Origin: Antarcticimicrobium sp033791545
GTDB lineage: Bacteria; Pseudomonadota; Alphaproteobacteria; Rhodobacterales; Rhodobacteraceae
NCBI GenBank assembly: GCA_033791545.1
Contig: JASJGL010000061.1
Coordinates: forward strand, 62,001-126,000
Reading direction: 5' to 3'
DNA length: 64,000 bases
Shown here: positions 49,483 to 61,154 of the stretch, piece by piece
Layout of the letters: the number at the start of each line of letters is the position of its first letter
How positions within the stretch are numbered: position 1 is the stretch's first letter
Program-made: the position numbers and the translations under genes
Notes under the pieces: model-generated
What the model was told of the DNA's origin: nothing
The model's input: only the letters and a program-made list of their open reading frames with translations
Database searches by the model: none

Positions 49483-50520
49483 TTATTTCGCCGCGATCTT
49501 CAGGTCATCGAGCAGATTATTCAACACCAGAAAATCACCAACCGCATCGCAGTCCGGCACGGAGAGGTCCAGTTCACGGGTGGTGATGCGGTTTGCGCCC
49601 TGACGTTGAAGAAGCTGGGCGGAAATGTCGCGGCCACAGTTGTCTGCGGTGACCTCGGCTTCGATGCTCAACGAGATGTCGCCGCTGCGATCAGCCGCCC
49701 CGGCCGGAAAGGTATAGATCTCGGCAATCATCGGCGAAAGCGCATCCGCCTCGCCCAACCGCAGGACAGAGCCGGTGGCATGATCTGTCGCCCCGGTGGT
49801 GGGCGCACCCGACCAGACATGACCCGGCGCACCATAGCTGGCGCCGAATTCGCGGGCGTGGATCTGGAATCCGGCGTTGCCCTGCCATTGCAGCGCGACG
49901 CGGTCAAAATCGGCGATCCCGGGAACCCGCGCGGTGGCGACGGCGCCGTCGCCATTGTCAAACGCGGCGATGAAGACCGCCCGTTCGGCCAGCGCCGGGA
50001 TCTTGACGTTCAGGGAGCCCTCGGAATCGGTGACGGCGGAAAAAATCATCCCGTTGTGATGCACGAGCAGACGGGTATTGCCGAAACAGGGCGCGGTGAC
50101 GCTGAAATCGACCATGGCCATCGGGCCGGGCACGGCCTGTGCCGTCACCTCGCAGCCAAGGCCGGGCATTTCCGGGTCTTCGGGTGTGCTTGGCAGGGCG
50201 GCGCTGTCCGACGGGTCCGTGGCCAGTTCCGATACGCTCGGGTGCTCGTGCATCTCATTGTCCGCACTCGCGCCAACGGCTTCTGCCGAGGTCAGGGCGA
50301 TCTTTTCGATCTCCAGCGGGGCGTTCTCGGCGAGACGTACGCGGGCCGGGGCCGGATCGGTCTGGCGGGGTTCGGCCGCTGGCATGTTGGCCTCGGCCGG
50401 GCTGACCGCCGGTGTGGAGTGCGGCAGCGGCGCGGGTTGGCCGCGCTGCATGCCATAGCCAATGCCCAAAGCACAGGCCAAAGTGCCGCCAGTCAAGCCA
50501 ATCAAACGCAATCTGGACAT
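49483..50520 (-). CDS. Exported or anchored protein of unknown function
   Basis: The 345-residue protein has no family I can name. N-terminal hydrophobic segment (LRLIGLTGGTLACALGIGYGM, about 4-24) acts as signal or anchor; then a Pro/Ala/Glu-rich low-complexity linker (25-110); then a mostly beta domain from about 115 to the end, containing one CEVTAQ and one APCFGNTR cysteine, which could pair, and a final DCDAVGDFLVLNNLLDDLKI. The ATG at 50520 has GGAGG 5 bases upstream. It lies between the OmpA fusion and secA; the same-strand order suggests an envelope role, and relatives in this group are sometimes labelled 'translocase' only through secA proximity. Confidence 0.75.
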   Translation of the reverse strand: MSRLRLIGLTGGTLACALGIGYGMQRGQPAPLPHSTPAVSPAEANMPAAEPRQTDPAPARVRLAENAPLEIEKIALTSAEAVGASADNEMHEHPSVSELATDPSDSAALPSTPEDPEMPGLGCEVTAQAVPGPMAMVDFSVTAPCFGNTRLLVHHNGMIFSAVTDSEGSLNVKIPALAERAVFIAAFDNGDGAVATARVPGIADFDRVALQWQGNAGFQIHAREFGASYGAPGHVWSGAPTTGATDHATGSVLRLGEADALSPMIAEIYTFPAGAADRSGDISLSIEAEVTADNCGRDISAQLLQRQGANRITTRELDLSVPDCDAVGDFLVLNNLLDDLKIAAK

Positions 50521-50619
50521 CACATCCTCCGTCACCATTCGGGTTGCGTAAGATGTGGCCCCGAAAGGCGGCCAGATCATGGCCGCCTAGGGGTGTCATT
50601 CGGGCATCTTCGTGCCTGA

Positions 50620-53334
<2,715 letters not shown>

Positions 53335-53508
53335 ATTTTCTCCAGCGGCTCAGACTTCCTGATGGTTCTGTCAGACTTGTCCGCCCTGCACACAACCCAT
53401 AGATACGGGGGGAAAGACGGTCCTGACGTCGGCCTTAAGGCGATGTAAGGGGCGGTGGAAACAGTGTCAACGCCGCGCCCTGTCGCGGCCCTATGATAGG
53501 ACGAATCA

Positions 53509-54357
53509 ATGCTTAAACGCCTCACCTTCCTGCCCGCGCTGGCGGTTACCGCCCTGATGGCTCTGCCAGCGCTCGCCCAAGAGCCTGACGCCGATACGGT
53601 GGTGGCCCGCGTGAACGGTCAGGACATCAAGCTGGGTCATGTGATCATTGCCCGCACCGCGCTGCCGCAACAGTATCAACAGCTCCCCGACGAGGTGCTG
53701 TATGACGCGATTGTCGAGCAGTTGATCCAGCAAAGCGCGTTGCAGCAGGCCTTTGGCACAGAGATTCCGCACCGCGTCGAGCTGTCGCTGGAAAACGAGC
53801 GGCGCTCGCTTCTGGCGGGGGAGCAGATCGAAAAGATCATGTCCGACGCCGTCAGCGAGGACGACATCAAGGCCGCCTATGACGCGAAATACGGGGCGAG
53901 CTATGAGGCAAAGGAATATAACGCCTCGCATATTCTGGTCGAGACCGAGGACGAAGCCAAGGCGCTCCGTGCCGCGCTTGAGGGTGGCGCCGATTTCGCT
54001 GAACTGGCAAAAGAGAAATCCACCGGCCCCTCTGGCCCCAATGGGGGTGAGCTGGGCTGGTTCGGCGCGGGCATGATGGTGCCGGAATTCGAAGAGGCCG
54101 TGAAGACCATGGCACCGGGGGATATCTCGCAGCCAGTGAAGACTCAGTTCGGCTGGCATATTGTCAAGCTGAACCAGACCCGCGACATGACGCCGCCAGC
54201 GCTGGACGAGGTGCACGACGAGATCGCCGGTGAACTGCGCCAGCAGGCCGTGGTCGATGGCGTTGACGCGCTGGTCGCCGGGGCCGAGGTCGAGCGCCCC
54301 GAGGTTGACGGGCTGGAGCCTGCAATGATCAAAGATCTGGACCTTTTGAGGAACTGA
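53509..54357 (+). CDS. Periplasmic peptidyl-prolyl isomerase, PpiC/SurA (parvulin) family
   Basis: The 282-residue protein has a signal peptide ending LPALA (about residue 23), an N-terminal helical SurA_N-like part, and a parvulin domain at about 130-225 (ASHILVETEDEAK, FAELAKEKSTGPSGPNGGELGWFGAGMMVPEFE cited by its GGELGWF core, and FGWHIVKLN). Folds outer-membrane or secreted proteins. Faces secA divergently and leads argJ after 3 bases, so it may be the head of a short operon. Confidence 0.93.
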   Translation: MLKRLTFLPALAVTALMALPALAQEPDADTVVARVNGQDIKLGHVIIARTALPQQYQQLPDEVLYDAIVEQLIQQSALQQAFGTEIPHRVELSLENERRSLLAGEQIEKIMSDAVSEDDIKAAYDAKYGASYEAKEYNASHILVETEDEAKALRAALEGGADFAELAKEKSTGPSGPNGGELGWFGAGMMVPEFEEAVKTMAPGDISQPVKTQFGWHIVKLNQTRDMTPPALDEVHDEIAGELRQQAVVDGVDALVAGAEVERPEVDGLEPAMIKDLDLLRN

Positions 54358-54360
54358 CCC

Positions 54361-55587
54361 ATGGCCACGATTACCCGTGTTTCGCCTTTGGCGCCCGCCG
54401 TTTTTCCGAATCTACCGCAGATCGGCGGGTTGCGCTTTGCCGCCGCCGCTGCCGGGGTGCGCTATGCGGGCCGCACGGATGTCATGCTGGCGGTGATGCA
54501 ACCGGGTACGGCGGTGGCGGGTGTTTTCACCCGCTCTGCCACCCGCTCGGCGCCGGTGCTGGATTGTCAGGCCAAGATCGGCGGCGCGGCCGGCGGCCCG
54601 GCGGCGATTTTGGTGAACTCCGGAAATTCCAACGCCTTTACAGGCCATTATGGTCAGGCTTCGGTGGCGGCGATCACCGCTGCGGTCGCCAAGGCCACGG
54701 GCGTTCCGGTGACGCGGGTCTTTACCGCTTCGACTGGGGTGATCGGGGAGCCGCTGCCGCATGAGCGGATCGTGGCGAAGCTGGACGAGCTGAATGGCGC
54801 GCTGTCGGAGACGGCCATCGAGCAGGCCGCCCGTGCCATCATGACCACCGACACCTTTGCCAAGGGGGCCCTCGCCACGGTCGAGATCGCGGGCCAGCCG
54901 GTGCAGATTGCTGGCATCGCCAAGGGCTCTGGCATGATCGCGCCGGATATGGCGACGATGCTGGTCTATATCTTTACCGACGCCACCCATGATCAGGCGG
55001 CGATGCAGGCGCTGCTAGCACGGCTCACCGACAAGACCTTCAACTGCATCACGGTGGACAGCGACACCTCGACCTCGGACAGCCTGATGCTGGCTGCCAC
55101 TGGCGCTTCGGGGGTGGATGCCACCGGCAATGCGGAGTTCGAGGCGGCGCTGCACGGTGTGATGCTGGATCTGGCGCAGCAGGTGGTGCGCGACGGTGAA
55201 GGGGCGAGCAAATTCGTGGAAATCCGCGTTACCGGGGCCGCCAGCGATGCGGATGCCAAGATCCACGGGATGGCGATTGCCAACTCTCCGCTGGTCAAGA
55301 CGGCGATCGCGGGCGAGGATCCCAACTGGGGCCGTGTCGTCATGGCGATCGGAAAATCGGGTGCTGCCGCGGACCGCGACCGTCTGACGATTCGGTTTGG
55401 TGGCATTCCAGTGGCCGAAAACGGCTGGGTCTCCCCGGAGTACAAGGAGGAGGACGCGGCGGCCTATATGAAGGGGCAGGATCTTGTCATCGCCGTTGAT
55501 CTGGGGCTAGGCGACGGCGCGTCGACCGTCTGGACCTGTGATCTGACCCACGGCTATATCGAGATCAACGCGGACTACCGGTCGTGA
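54361..55587 (+). CDS. argJ: Bifunctional ornithine acetyltransferase/N-acetylglutamate synthase
   Basis: Recycles the acetyl group in arginine synthesis. The 408-residue precursor self-cleaves before the nucleophilic threonine T199 in MATML to give alpha and beta chains; KGSGMIAPDMATML is the family signature. Other conserved blocks: NSGNSNAFTG, TASTGVIGEPLP and DPNWGRVVMAIG-like (GEDPNWGRV). It could be mono- or bifunctional. Overlaps mutT by the GTGA at its stop. Confidence 0.98.
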   Translation: MATITRVSPLAPAVFPNLPQIGGLRFAAAAAGVRYAGRTDVMLAVMQPGTAVAGVFTRSATRSAPVLDCQAKIGGAAGGPAAILVNSGNSNAFTGHYGQASVAAITAAVAKATGVPVTRVFTASTGVIGEPLPHERIVAKLDELNGALSETAIEQAARAIMTTDTFAKGALATVEIAGQPVQIAGIAKGSGMIAPDMATMLVYIFTDATHDQAAMQALLARLTDKTFNCITVDSDTSTSDSLMLAATGASGVDATGNAEFEAALHGVMLDLAQQVVRDGEGASKFVEIRVTGAASDADAKIHGMAIANSPLVKTAIAGEDPNWGRVVMAIGKSGAAADRDRLTIRFGGIPVAENGWVSPEYKEEDAAAYMKGQDLVIAVDLGLGDGASTVWTCDLTHGYIEINADYRS

Positions 55588-55982
55588 AAACGCTCCTTGT
55601 TTCGGCGGTCGCGCTGATCGATGTTGATGGCCGGGTGCTGCTGGCGCAGCGCCCGGAGGGCAAGTCGTTGGCCGGTCTGTGGGAGTTTCCCGGTGGCAAG
55701 GTTGAGCCAGGCGAAACCCCGGAGGTGGCCCTGATTCGCGAGTTGCAAGAGGAGTTGGGGATCAACACTTGGTCCTCTTGCCTGGCGCCGCTGACCTTTG
55801 CCAGCCATAGCTATGAGGAATTCCATTTGTTGATGCCGCTCTTTGCCTGTCGCAAGTGGGAGGGGCAGCCGCAGGGGTGCGAAGGGCAGCGTTTGAAATG
55901 GGTTCGGGCGGCCGATTTGCGCGACTATCCGATGCCGCCGGCAGACCTGCCGTTGATCCCGATTTTGCGTGATTGGCTCTGA
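55584..55982 (+). CDS. mutT: 8-oxo-dGTP diphosphatase, Nudix family
   Basis: The 132-residue sanitising enzyme hydrolyses 8-oxo-dGTP to stop A:T to C:G mutations. Nudix box at about 37-60: GGKVEPGETPEVALIRELQEELG (G-x5-E-x7-RELxEELG). Begins with GTG overlapping the argJ stop. The argJ-mutT order is common in alphaproteobacteria. Confidence 0.95.
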   Translation: MKTLLVSAVALIDVDGRVLLAQRPEGKSLAGLWEFPGGKVEPGETPEVALIRELQEELGINTWSSCLAPLTFASHSYEEFHLLMPLFACRKWEGQPQGCEGQRLKWVRAADLRDYPMPPADLPLIPILRDWL

Positions 55983-56077
55983 TCCGCGCCGAATTTCATC
56001 GAAATAGCGCCGAAAACTCACTTATTTTGGCGTAGACGCATAGATAAACACCATATTTTGTAGGCCCCTACGGGTTC

Positions 56078-56108
56078 TTGATGAAACTTTGAGCGTTTGG
56101 TGTATAGG
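56078..56108 (+). promoter_or_regulatory. Candidate promoter of the 44-residue gene
   Basis: TTGATG (56078-56083) and TATAGG (56103-56108) with a 19-base spacer, or TGTATA at 56101 with 17 bases. AT-rich DNA compared with the surroundings. By-eye prediction. Confidence 0.3.
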
Positions 56109-56165
56109 TAGATTCCCTTGCCCGATGTATGATGAGGGCCTCAGCATGTATGAGGAGGATCTGAC

Positions 56166-56300
56166 ATGCTCCGGACCATCACAGTTGGAAGTTATGTATC
56201 GGTACAAGGTGTGTTTGTCCGGTCATTGCCCGACGGCAAAATTGTCGTCCGGGTCGGCCGCAAAATTTATGAAGGCACGCCAGTCAAGGACGCAGCTTAG
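56166..56300 (+). CDS. 44-residue protein of unknown function
   Basis: I do not recognise a named family. The frame reads MLRTITVGSYVSVQG, then VFVRSLPDGKIVVRVGRKIYEG and TPVKDAA, a compact alternation of beta residues suggesting a small barrel or hairpin. An AGGAGG ribosome site lies 7 bases before the ATG (unusually strong for this window), a terminator follows 20 bases after the stop, and no other frame here is coding-like. It is too short for usual gene callers. Lies between mutT and infB. Confidence 0.7.
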   Translation: MLRTITVGSYVSVQGVFVRSLPDGKIVVRVGRKIYEGTPVKDAA

Positions 56301-56320
56301 ACAGGTACCCTATAGAACGT

Positions 56321-56357
56321 AAAAAAGGGACGGCGCATTGCGTCGTCCCTTTTTTTA
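56321..56357. terminator. Bidirectional terminator between the 44-residue gene and infB
   Basis: Stem aaaaaagggacggcg / cgtcgtccctttttt with CATTG loop (one G-U pair); A- and T-tracts on both sides. Serves the plus-strand small gene and the minus-strand rimP-nusA-infB operon, whose last stop is 21 bases away. Confidence 0.92.
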
Positions 56358-56377
56358 TCTCTGCGAGCTTGCGCGGA

Positions 56378-58876
56378 TCACTCCAGCGTGCGGACCACTT
56401 CTTCGCGTTCGAAGATCTCGATCACATCGCCGGGACGGATATCGTCATAGCTCTCAAACGCCATGCCGCATTCCTGACCGGACTGCACTTCGGCAACTTC
56501 GTCCTTGAAGCGTTTCAGCGTCTTCAGCGTGCCTTCGTGGATCACCACGTTGTCGCGCAGCAGGCGCACACCGGCCGAGCGGCGGGCGATGCCTTCGGTG
56601 ACCAGACAGCCAGCCACTTTGCCAATGCCGGTAACCTTGAACACTTCCTTGATCTCGGCATAACCAATGAACTTTTCGCGAACTTCGGCCGACAGCAGGC
56701 CAGAGGCTGCCGCTTTCACATCGTCCACAAGATCGTAGATCACCGAATAATAGCGGATCTCCACGCCTTTTTGGTTGGCCGAGTTCCGCGCCGGCGCATT
56801 TGCCCGCACGTTGAAACCGATCACCGGCGCCCCGGAAGCTTCGGCAAGGCCGATATCGCTCTCGGTGATGGCGCCGACGCCAGAATGCAGCACGCGGACA
56901 CGCACCTCGTCGTTGCCGACTTTTTCCAGCGCCTGAACGATGGCCTCGGCAGAGCCCTGCACGTCGGCCTTCACCAGAATCGGCAGCTCGGCCACGTTCT
57001 GATCGTCCTTGGCCTTTTGCATCAGCTGTTCCAGCGTCGTGGCCGCACCTGCGACCGCGCGCTTTTCCTTGGCCTTTTCCTGGCGATATTCGGCGATCTC
57101 ACGCGCCTGTGCCTCGGTATCGACAACGTTCAACACGTCGCCGGCCTCCGGCGTGCCATTCAGGCCCAGAACCTCGACCGGAACCGACGGGCCAGCTTCT
57201 TTGACGCGCTCGCCCTTGTCGTTCTCCATCGCACGGACCTTGCCCCATTGTTCGCCGACGACAAAGATGTCGCCTTGGCGCAGGGTGCCGTGCTGAATCA
57301 GAACCGTGGCCACAGGCCCGCGGCCCACATCCAGCTTGGCTTCGATTACGGCGCCTTGGGCGGCGCGCTCCGGGTTGACCTTGAGTTCAAGGATCTCGGC
57401 CTGCAGCGCAATCGCTTCGAGCAGCTCGTCCAGACCTTGGCCGGTTTTCGCGGAAACTTCGACATCCTGAACGTCACCGGACATCTTTTCGACGACCACT
57501 TCGTACTGAAGCAACTGGGCCCGTACCTTGTCGGGGTCAGCGGCGGGTTTGTCGACCTTGTTGATCGCTACGATCATCGGAACACCGGCGGCCTTGGCGT
57601 GATTGATCGCCTCGATGGTCTGCGGCATCACCGAGTCGTCGGCGGCCACCACCAGAATGACGATATCCGTCACCTGAGCCCCGCGCGAGCGCATCGAGGT
57701 AAAGGCGGCGTGACCCGGCGTATCGAGGAAGGTCAGCCTTGCGCCATCCTTGGTCTGCACCTGATAGGCGCCGATATGCTGGGTGATCCCGCCAGCTTCT
57801 CCGCTGGTCACGCTGGTGTCGCGGATCGCGTCCAACAACGAGGTCTTGCCGTGGTCTACGTGGCCCATGATGGTGATGACTGGCGGGCGCGATTTCAGAT
57901 CGTCGGGGTTTTCCTCGACCTCTTTGATCACGGCCTCGACATCGGCATCGGAAACACGCACGACCCGGTGGCCGAATTCCTCGATGATCAATTCGGCGGT
58001 GTCGGCGTCGATGGTCTGGTTCTGCGTGACCATCATGCCCATGTTCATCAGTGATTTCACCACGTCAGAGACGCGTTCCGCCATCCGGTTGGCCAATTCG
58101 CTGACCACGATGGTTTCGGGCAGTTGGACGTCCCGGACAACCTTTTCGCGCTCGACATTGCCGCCCATGGCTTTTTGCCGGGCGCGCTCTTGCTTGCGCT
58201 TCATGGCGGCCATCGACCGATGCCGTCCACCTTCGCCACCGGTCAGAGCCTGGTTCAGCGTCAGCTTGCCGGCACGGCGGCCACCATCGTCGCGTGTCTT
58301 GTTGCGCGGGGTGCGTGCAGGTTGTTCCCGCTCGCGTTCCACCTTGCGCGGTGTTTGCGTTGCCGCCGGATTGCCACGGTTCGGCTCTGCCGCTGCGGTC
58401 GGTTCGCTCGGCGCGGCGGCAGCCTGCTTGGCCGCATCCTCGGCTTCGCGCCGCTTGCGGTCTTCTTCCTCGGCCTTTTCACGGGCGCGGTCTTCGGCCT
58501 CGCGCTGTTCGCGCTCCTTGGCCTCGGCTTCGGCCCGGCGGCGTTCGCGGTCTTCGGCGCGCTTGCGCTCGTCTTCCTCGCGCTGGAGCGCTTCACCGGC
58601 TTCGCGGGCCTTGGCGGCCTGCAGAGCCTTCAGACGACGCTCCATCTCGGCATCGGTGATTCCCGCGGGGCGGCGCGACGGAACGCCGATCTTGGCAGAG
58701 CCAAGCCCCGTCGATTTGGTGCCACCCGGCTTGGGCACGACAACGCGCTTGCGCTTGGTTTCCACCACGACATTCTTTGTCCGCCCATGGCTGAAACTTT
58801 GTTTCACGTTCCCCGAGCGGGGACCCCCATGCAGACCCAAAGTCTTTTTGCCGTCACTATCGCTCATAAAGCTCAA
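56378..58876 (-). CDS. infB: Translation initiation factor IF-2
   Basis: The 832-residue GTPase places initiator tRNA on the ribosome. The N-terminal ~250 residues are charged and low-complexity (Arg/Glu/Ala repeats); the G domain follows (GHVDHGKTSLLDA as G1, DTPGHAAF as G3, NKVDKP as G4), then domains II-IV ending GYDDIRPGDVIEIFEREEV. Start overlaps the ylxR stop (ATGA). Last gene of the rimP-nusA-ylxR-infB operon. Confidence 0.98.
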   Translation of the reverse strand: MSFMSDSDGKKTLGLHGGPRSGNVKQSFSHGRTKNVVVETKRKRVVVPKPGGTKSTGLGSAKIGVPSRRPAGITDAEMERRLKALQAAKAREAGEALQREEDERKRAEDRERRRAEAEAKEREQREAEDRAREKAEEEDRKRREAEDAAKQAAAAPSEPTAAAEPNRGNPAATQTPRKVEREREQPARTPRNKTRDDGGRRAGKLTLNQALTGGEGGRHRSMAAMKRKQERARQKAMGGNVEREKVVRDVQLPETIVVSELANRMAERVSDVVKSLMNMGMMVTQNQTIDADTAELIIEEFGHRVVRVSDADVEAVIKEVEENPDDLKSRPPVITIMGHVDHGKTSLLDAIRDTSVTSGEAGGITQHIGAYQVQTKDGARLTFLDTPGHAAFTSMRSRGAQVTDIVILVVAADDSVMPQTIEAINHAKAAGVPMIVAINKVDKPAADPDKVRAQLLQYEVVVEKMSGDVQDVEVSAKTGQGLDELLEAIALQAEILELKVNPERAAQGAVIEAKLDVGRGPVATVLIQHGTLRQGDIFVVGEQWGKVRAMENDKGERVKEAGPSVPVEVLGLNGTPEAGDVLNVVDTEAQAREIAEYRQEKAKEKRAVAGAATTLEQLMQKAKDDQNVAELPILVKADVQGSAEAIVQALEKVGNDEVRVRVLHSGVGAITESDIGLAEASGAPVIGFNVRANAPARNSANQKGVEIRYYSVIYDLVDDVKAAASGLLSAEVREKFIGYAEIKEVFKVTGIGKVAGCLVTEGIARRSAGVRLLRDNVVIHEGTLKTLKRFKDEVAEVQSGQECGMAFESYDDIRPGDVIEIFEREEVVRTLE

Positions 58877-59496
58877 TTTCCTTCCCGATGGCCGTTGCCA
58901 TCGTCCGATACACGCACTCCGCGCAAGCGTTGGGCTTCCTCTACAACACGTTTGCTGAGTCCACCAGAGGCGAGCGCGGCATGTACCACAGTTTCGCGGC
59001 CAAAGGCCATGCCCAGTTCATCCGTTGTCAGCCATCCGATATAGCTGCCAAAATGCGGTGTACTGAGTTTCGATTTACCCCGGCCCGATCCGTCGACTGC
59101 CTGTATCAGAATTTTGGCGTCTTCCCTGTCGAGCCAGGCTTTCACTTTTTCATATCCGGAGACCGCAGCGCCGGATTTGCGCGCCAGGCTGATCAGATCC
59201 ACCACCCGGCGGGCCAACATCCGTTCCACGGTATTGACCAGATCCGGTGGCGTTTTCACCGGCTGCTTCAGCGCACGGGCAAACAGGTTCTTGTCCTCTG
59301 CCCGCTGCAACGCCGCGCGATCCGCGGCCACATAGACTCCGCGGCCTGGCAGCTTGCCCAGTATATCGGGCACCACCATACCATCGGGGCCAGCTACGAA
59401 CCGGATCAGGCCGCCCTTGGGCTGTGCCTCGCCTGTGACGATACACTTCCGTTCGGGACCGTCCTGCCGGTCTTTCGAGGCGCCACCGCGACTCAT
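58873..59496 (-). CDS. YlxR (DUF448) RNA-binding protein fused to an L7Ae-like domain
   Basis: The 207-residue protein has an N-terminal YlxR domain (about 10-95: ERKCIVTGEAQPKGGLIRFV and GRGVYVAAD motifs) and a C-terminal L7Ae-type RNA-binding domain (about 96-190: VVDLISLARKSGAAVSGYEKV, FGRETVVHAAL). Alphaproteobacteria often fuse the two. YlxR binds RNase P or regulates transcription in Firmicutes; here it sits in the nusA-infB operon. Residues 190-207 are polar. Confidence 0.92.
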   Translation of the reverse strand: MSRGGASKDRQDGPERKCIVTGEAQPKGGLIRFVAGPDGMVVPDILGKLPGRGVYVAADRAALQRAEDKNLFARALKQPVKTPPDLVNTVERMLARRVVDLISLARKSGAAVSGYEKVKAWLDREDAKILIQAVDGSGRGKSKLSTPHFGSYIGWLTTDELGMAFGRETVVHAALASGGLSKRVVEEAQRLRGVRVSDDGNGHREGN

Positions 59497-59519
59497 GTCG
59501 AACCCCCCGGGGCCTGCAT

Positions 59520-61154
59520 TCAGGCCCCGGCCTCCTCGTTTGTTTCGTCGATATCGTCTTCGCCTTCGGCGTCATCCTCTGTTCCGGCGTCAAGTTCGGC
59601 GGGATCAACCCAGCCAAGCTGAATGCGCGCGGTCATGACCAAGGTCTGGGCCTCTTCCAGCGTCATCTCGAAGGGTTCGAGGATACCGTCATCCTTGACC
59701 CGTTCGCCATCGACCGTGGTCCAGCCGCCGGCCAGCTCCCAGTCGGCGCAGGTGGCGAAATCTTCCAGCGTGCGGACATCGTCCTTGGCCAGCGCCTCAA
59801 TCATCTGGGGTGTCAGGCCTTCGAAATCAATCAGGCTGTCCTCGACACCCAGCGCACGGGCGTTGTCGAGCGCCGCTTTTGCCTGGGCTTCAAGGTAATC
59901 GCTGGCGCGGGCCTGCAGCTCTTCGGCGGTGCTTTCGTCGACACCGTCGATCACCAGCAGCTCGTCGCGATCGACATAGGCGACCTCTTCAAGGTTGGTG
60001 AACCCTTCAGAGACCAGAAGCTGAGCAAAGAATTCGTCCAGATCGAGGGTTTCCATGAAGAGACCGGTACGCGCTTCGAATTCCTTCTGGCGCCGCCCGC
60101 TTTCCTCTTCCTCGGTCATGATGTCGATATCCAGCCCGGTCAGCTGCGACGCAAGCCGCACGTTCTGACCGCGTCGGCCGATGGCCAGGCTCAGCTGTTC
60201 CTCGGGCACCACGACCTCGATCTTGCCGGCTTCCTCGTCCAGCACCACTTTCGACACTTCGGCCGGTTGCAGCGCGTTCACCAGGAAGGTCGGCATGTCT
60301 TCGGACCACGGGATGATGTCGATCTTTTCGCCTTGCAGTTCGTTCACAACGGCCTGCACACGGCTGCCGCGCATCCCAACGCAGGCCCCGACCGGGTCGA
60401 TCGAGCCATCATAGGAAATGACGGCGATCTTGGCGCGGCTGCCCGGATCGCGGGCCACGGCCTTGATCTCGATGATGTTGTCGTAGATTTCCGGCACTTC
60501 CATCTTGAACAGCTCGGCCATGAATTCCGGCGCCGTACGGCTGAGGAAAATCTGCGGCCCGCGCGGTTCGCGGCGCACATCCTTGATATAGCAGCGGATG
60601 CGATCGTTCGGACGATAGCTTTCGCGGCCGATCTTTTCGTTGCGACGCAGGATCGCTTCGCCCGAGCCGACATCGACGATGACGTTGCCGTATTCTTCGC
60701 GCTTGACGACACCGTTGATGATGGTGCCGGTGCGGTCCTTGAATTGTTCGAATTGACGATCCCGCTCGGCTTCGCGGACCTTTTGCAAGATCACCTGCTT
60801 GGCCGATTGTGCCGCGATGCGGCCCATTTCGACCGGCGGAACCTCTTCGACGAACTCATCGCCCACTTTGGGGTCGGCCATGTATTGCTTGGCCTGCTGG
60901 ACCGTGAATTCCGACTGGTAATTCTCCAGATCGTCATCCTCGACCACGGTGCGCACCCGGGTAAAGGTGGCCTTGCCGGTCTTGCGGTCGATGTGGACAC
61001 GGATGTCCATCTCGGCGCCATAGCGGCTTTTCGCGGCACGTGAGAGGCTCTCTTCCATGGCCTCGACCACGAGACCGGGTTCGATCATCTTTTCGCGGGC
61101 CACTGCCTCGGCGGTCTGCAAAAGCTCAAGCTGGTTTGCGGAAGTGATAGCCAT
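59520..61154 (-). CDS. nusA: Transcription termination/antitermination factor NusA
   Basis: The 544-residue RNA polymerase factor has an N-terminal RNAP-binding domain (1-125), S1 domain (TIINGVVKREEYGNVIVDVG; described by the GNVIVDVG core, about 135-200), KH1 and KH2 (YDGSIDPVGACVGMRGSRVQAV and IGRRGQNVRLASQL motifs), and C-terminal acidic repeats (AR1/AR2-like, ending DDIDETNEEAGA). The ATG at 61154 shares one base with the rimP stop and has GAGGAGG upstream. Its own leader terminator is a possible feedback target. Confidence 0.97.
   Translation of the reverse strand: MAITSANQLELLQTAEAVAREKMIEPGLVVEAMEESLSRAAKSRYGAEMDIRVHIDRKTGKATFTRVRTVVEDDDLENYQSEFTVQQAKQYMADPKVGDEFVEEVPPVEMGRIAAQSAKQVILQKVREAERDRQFEQFKDRTGTIINGVVKREEYGNVIVDVGSGEAILRRNEKIGRESYRPNDRIRCYIKDVRREPRGPQIFLSRTAPEFMAELFKMEVPEIYDNIIEIKAVARDPGSRAKIAVISYDGSIDPVGACVGMRGSRVQAVVNELQGEKIDIIPWSEDMPTFLVNALQPAEVSKVVLDEEAGKIEVVVPEEQLSLAIGRRGQNVRLASQLTGLDIDIMTEEEESGRRQKEFEARTGLFMETLDLDEFFAQLLVSEGFTNLEEVAYVDRDELLVIDGVDESTAEELQARASDYLEAQAKAALDNARALGVEDSLIDFEGLTPQMIEALAKDDVRTLEDFATCADWELAGGWTTVDGERVKDDGILEPFEMTLEEAQTLVMTARIQLGWVDPAELDAGTEDDAEGEDDIDETNEEAGA

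Noticed and set aside
56089..56322. 77-codon plus frame overlapping the 44-residue gene
   Set aside because: No ribosome site; Cys/Ser-rich random-looking translation. The frame from 56166 has AGGAGG and a coding pattern.
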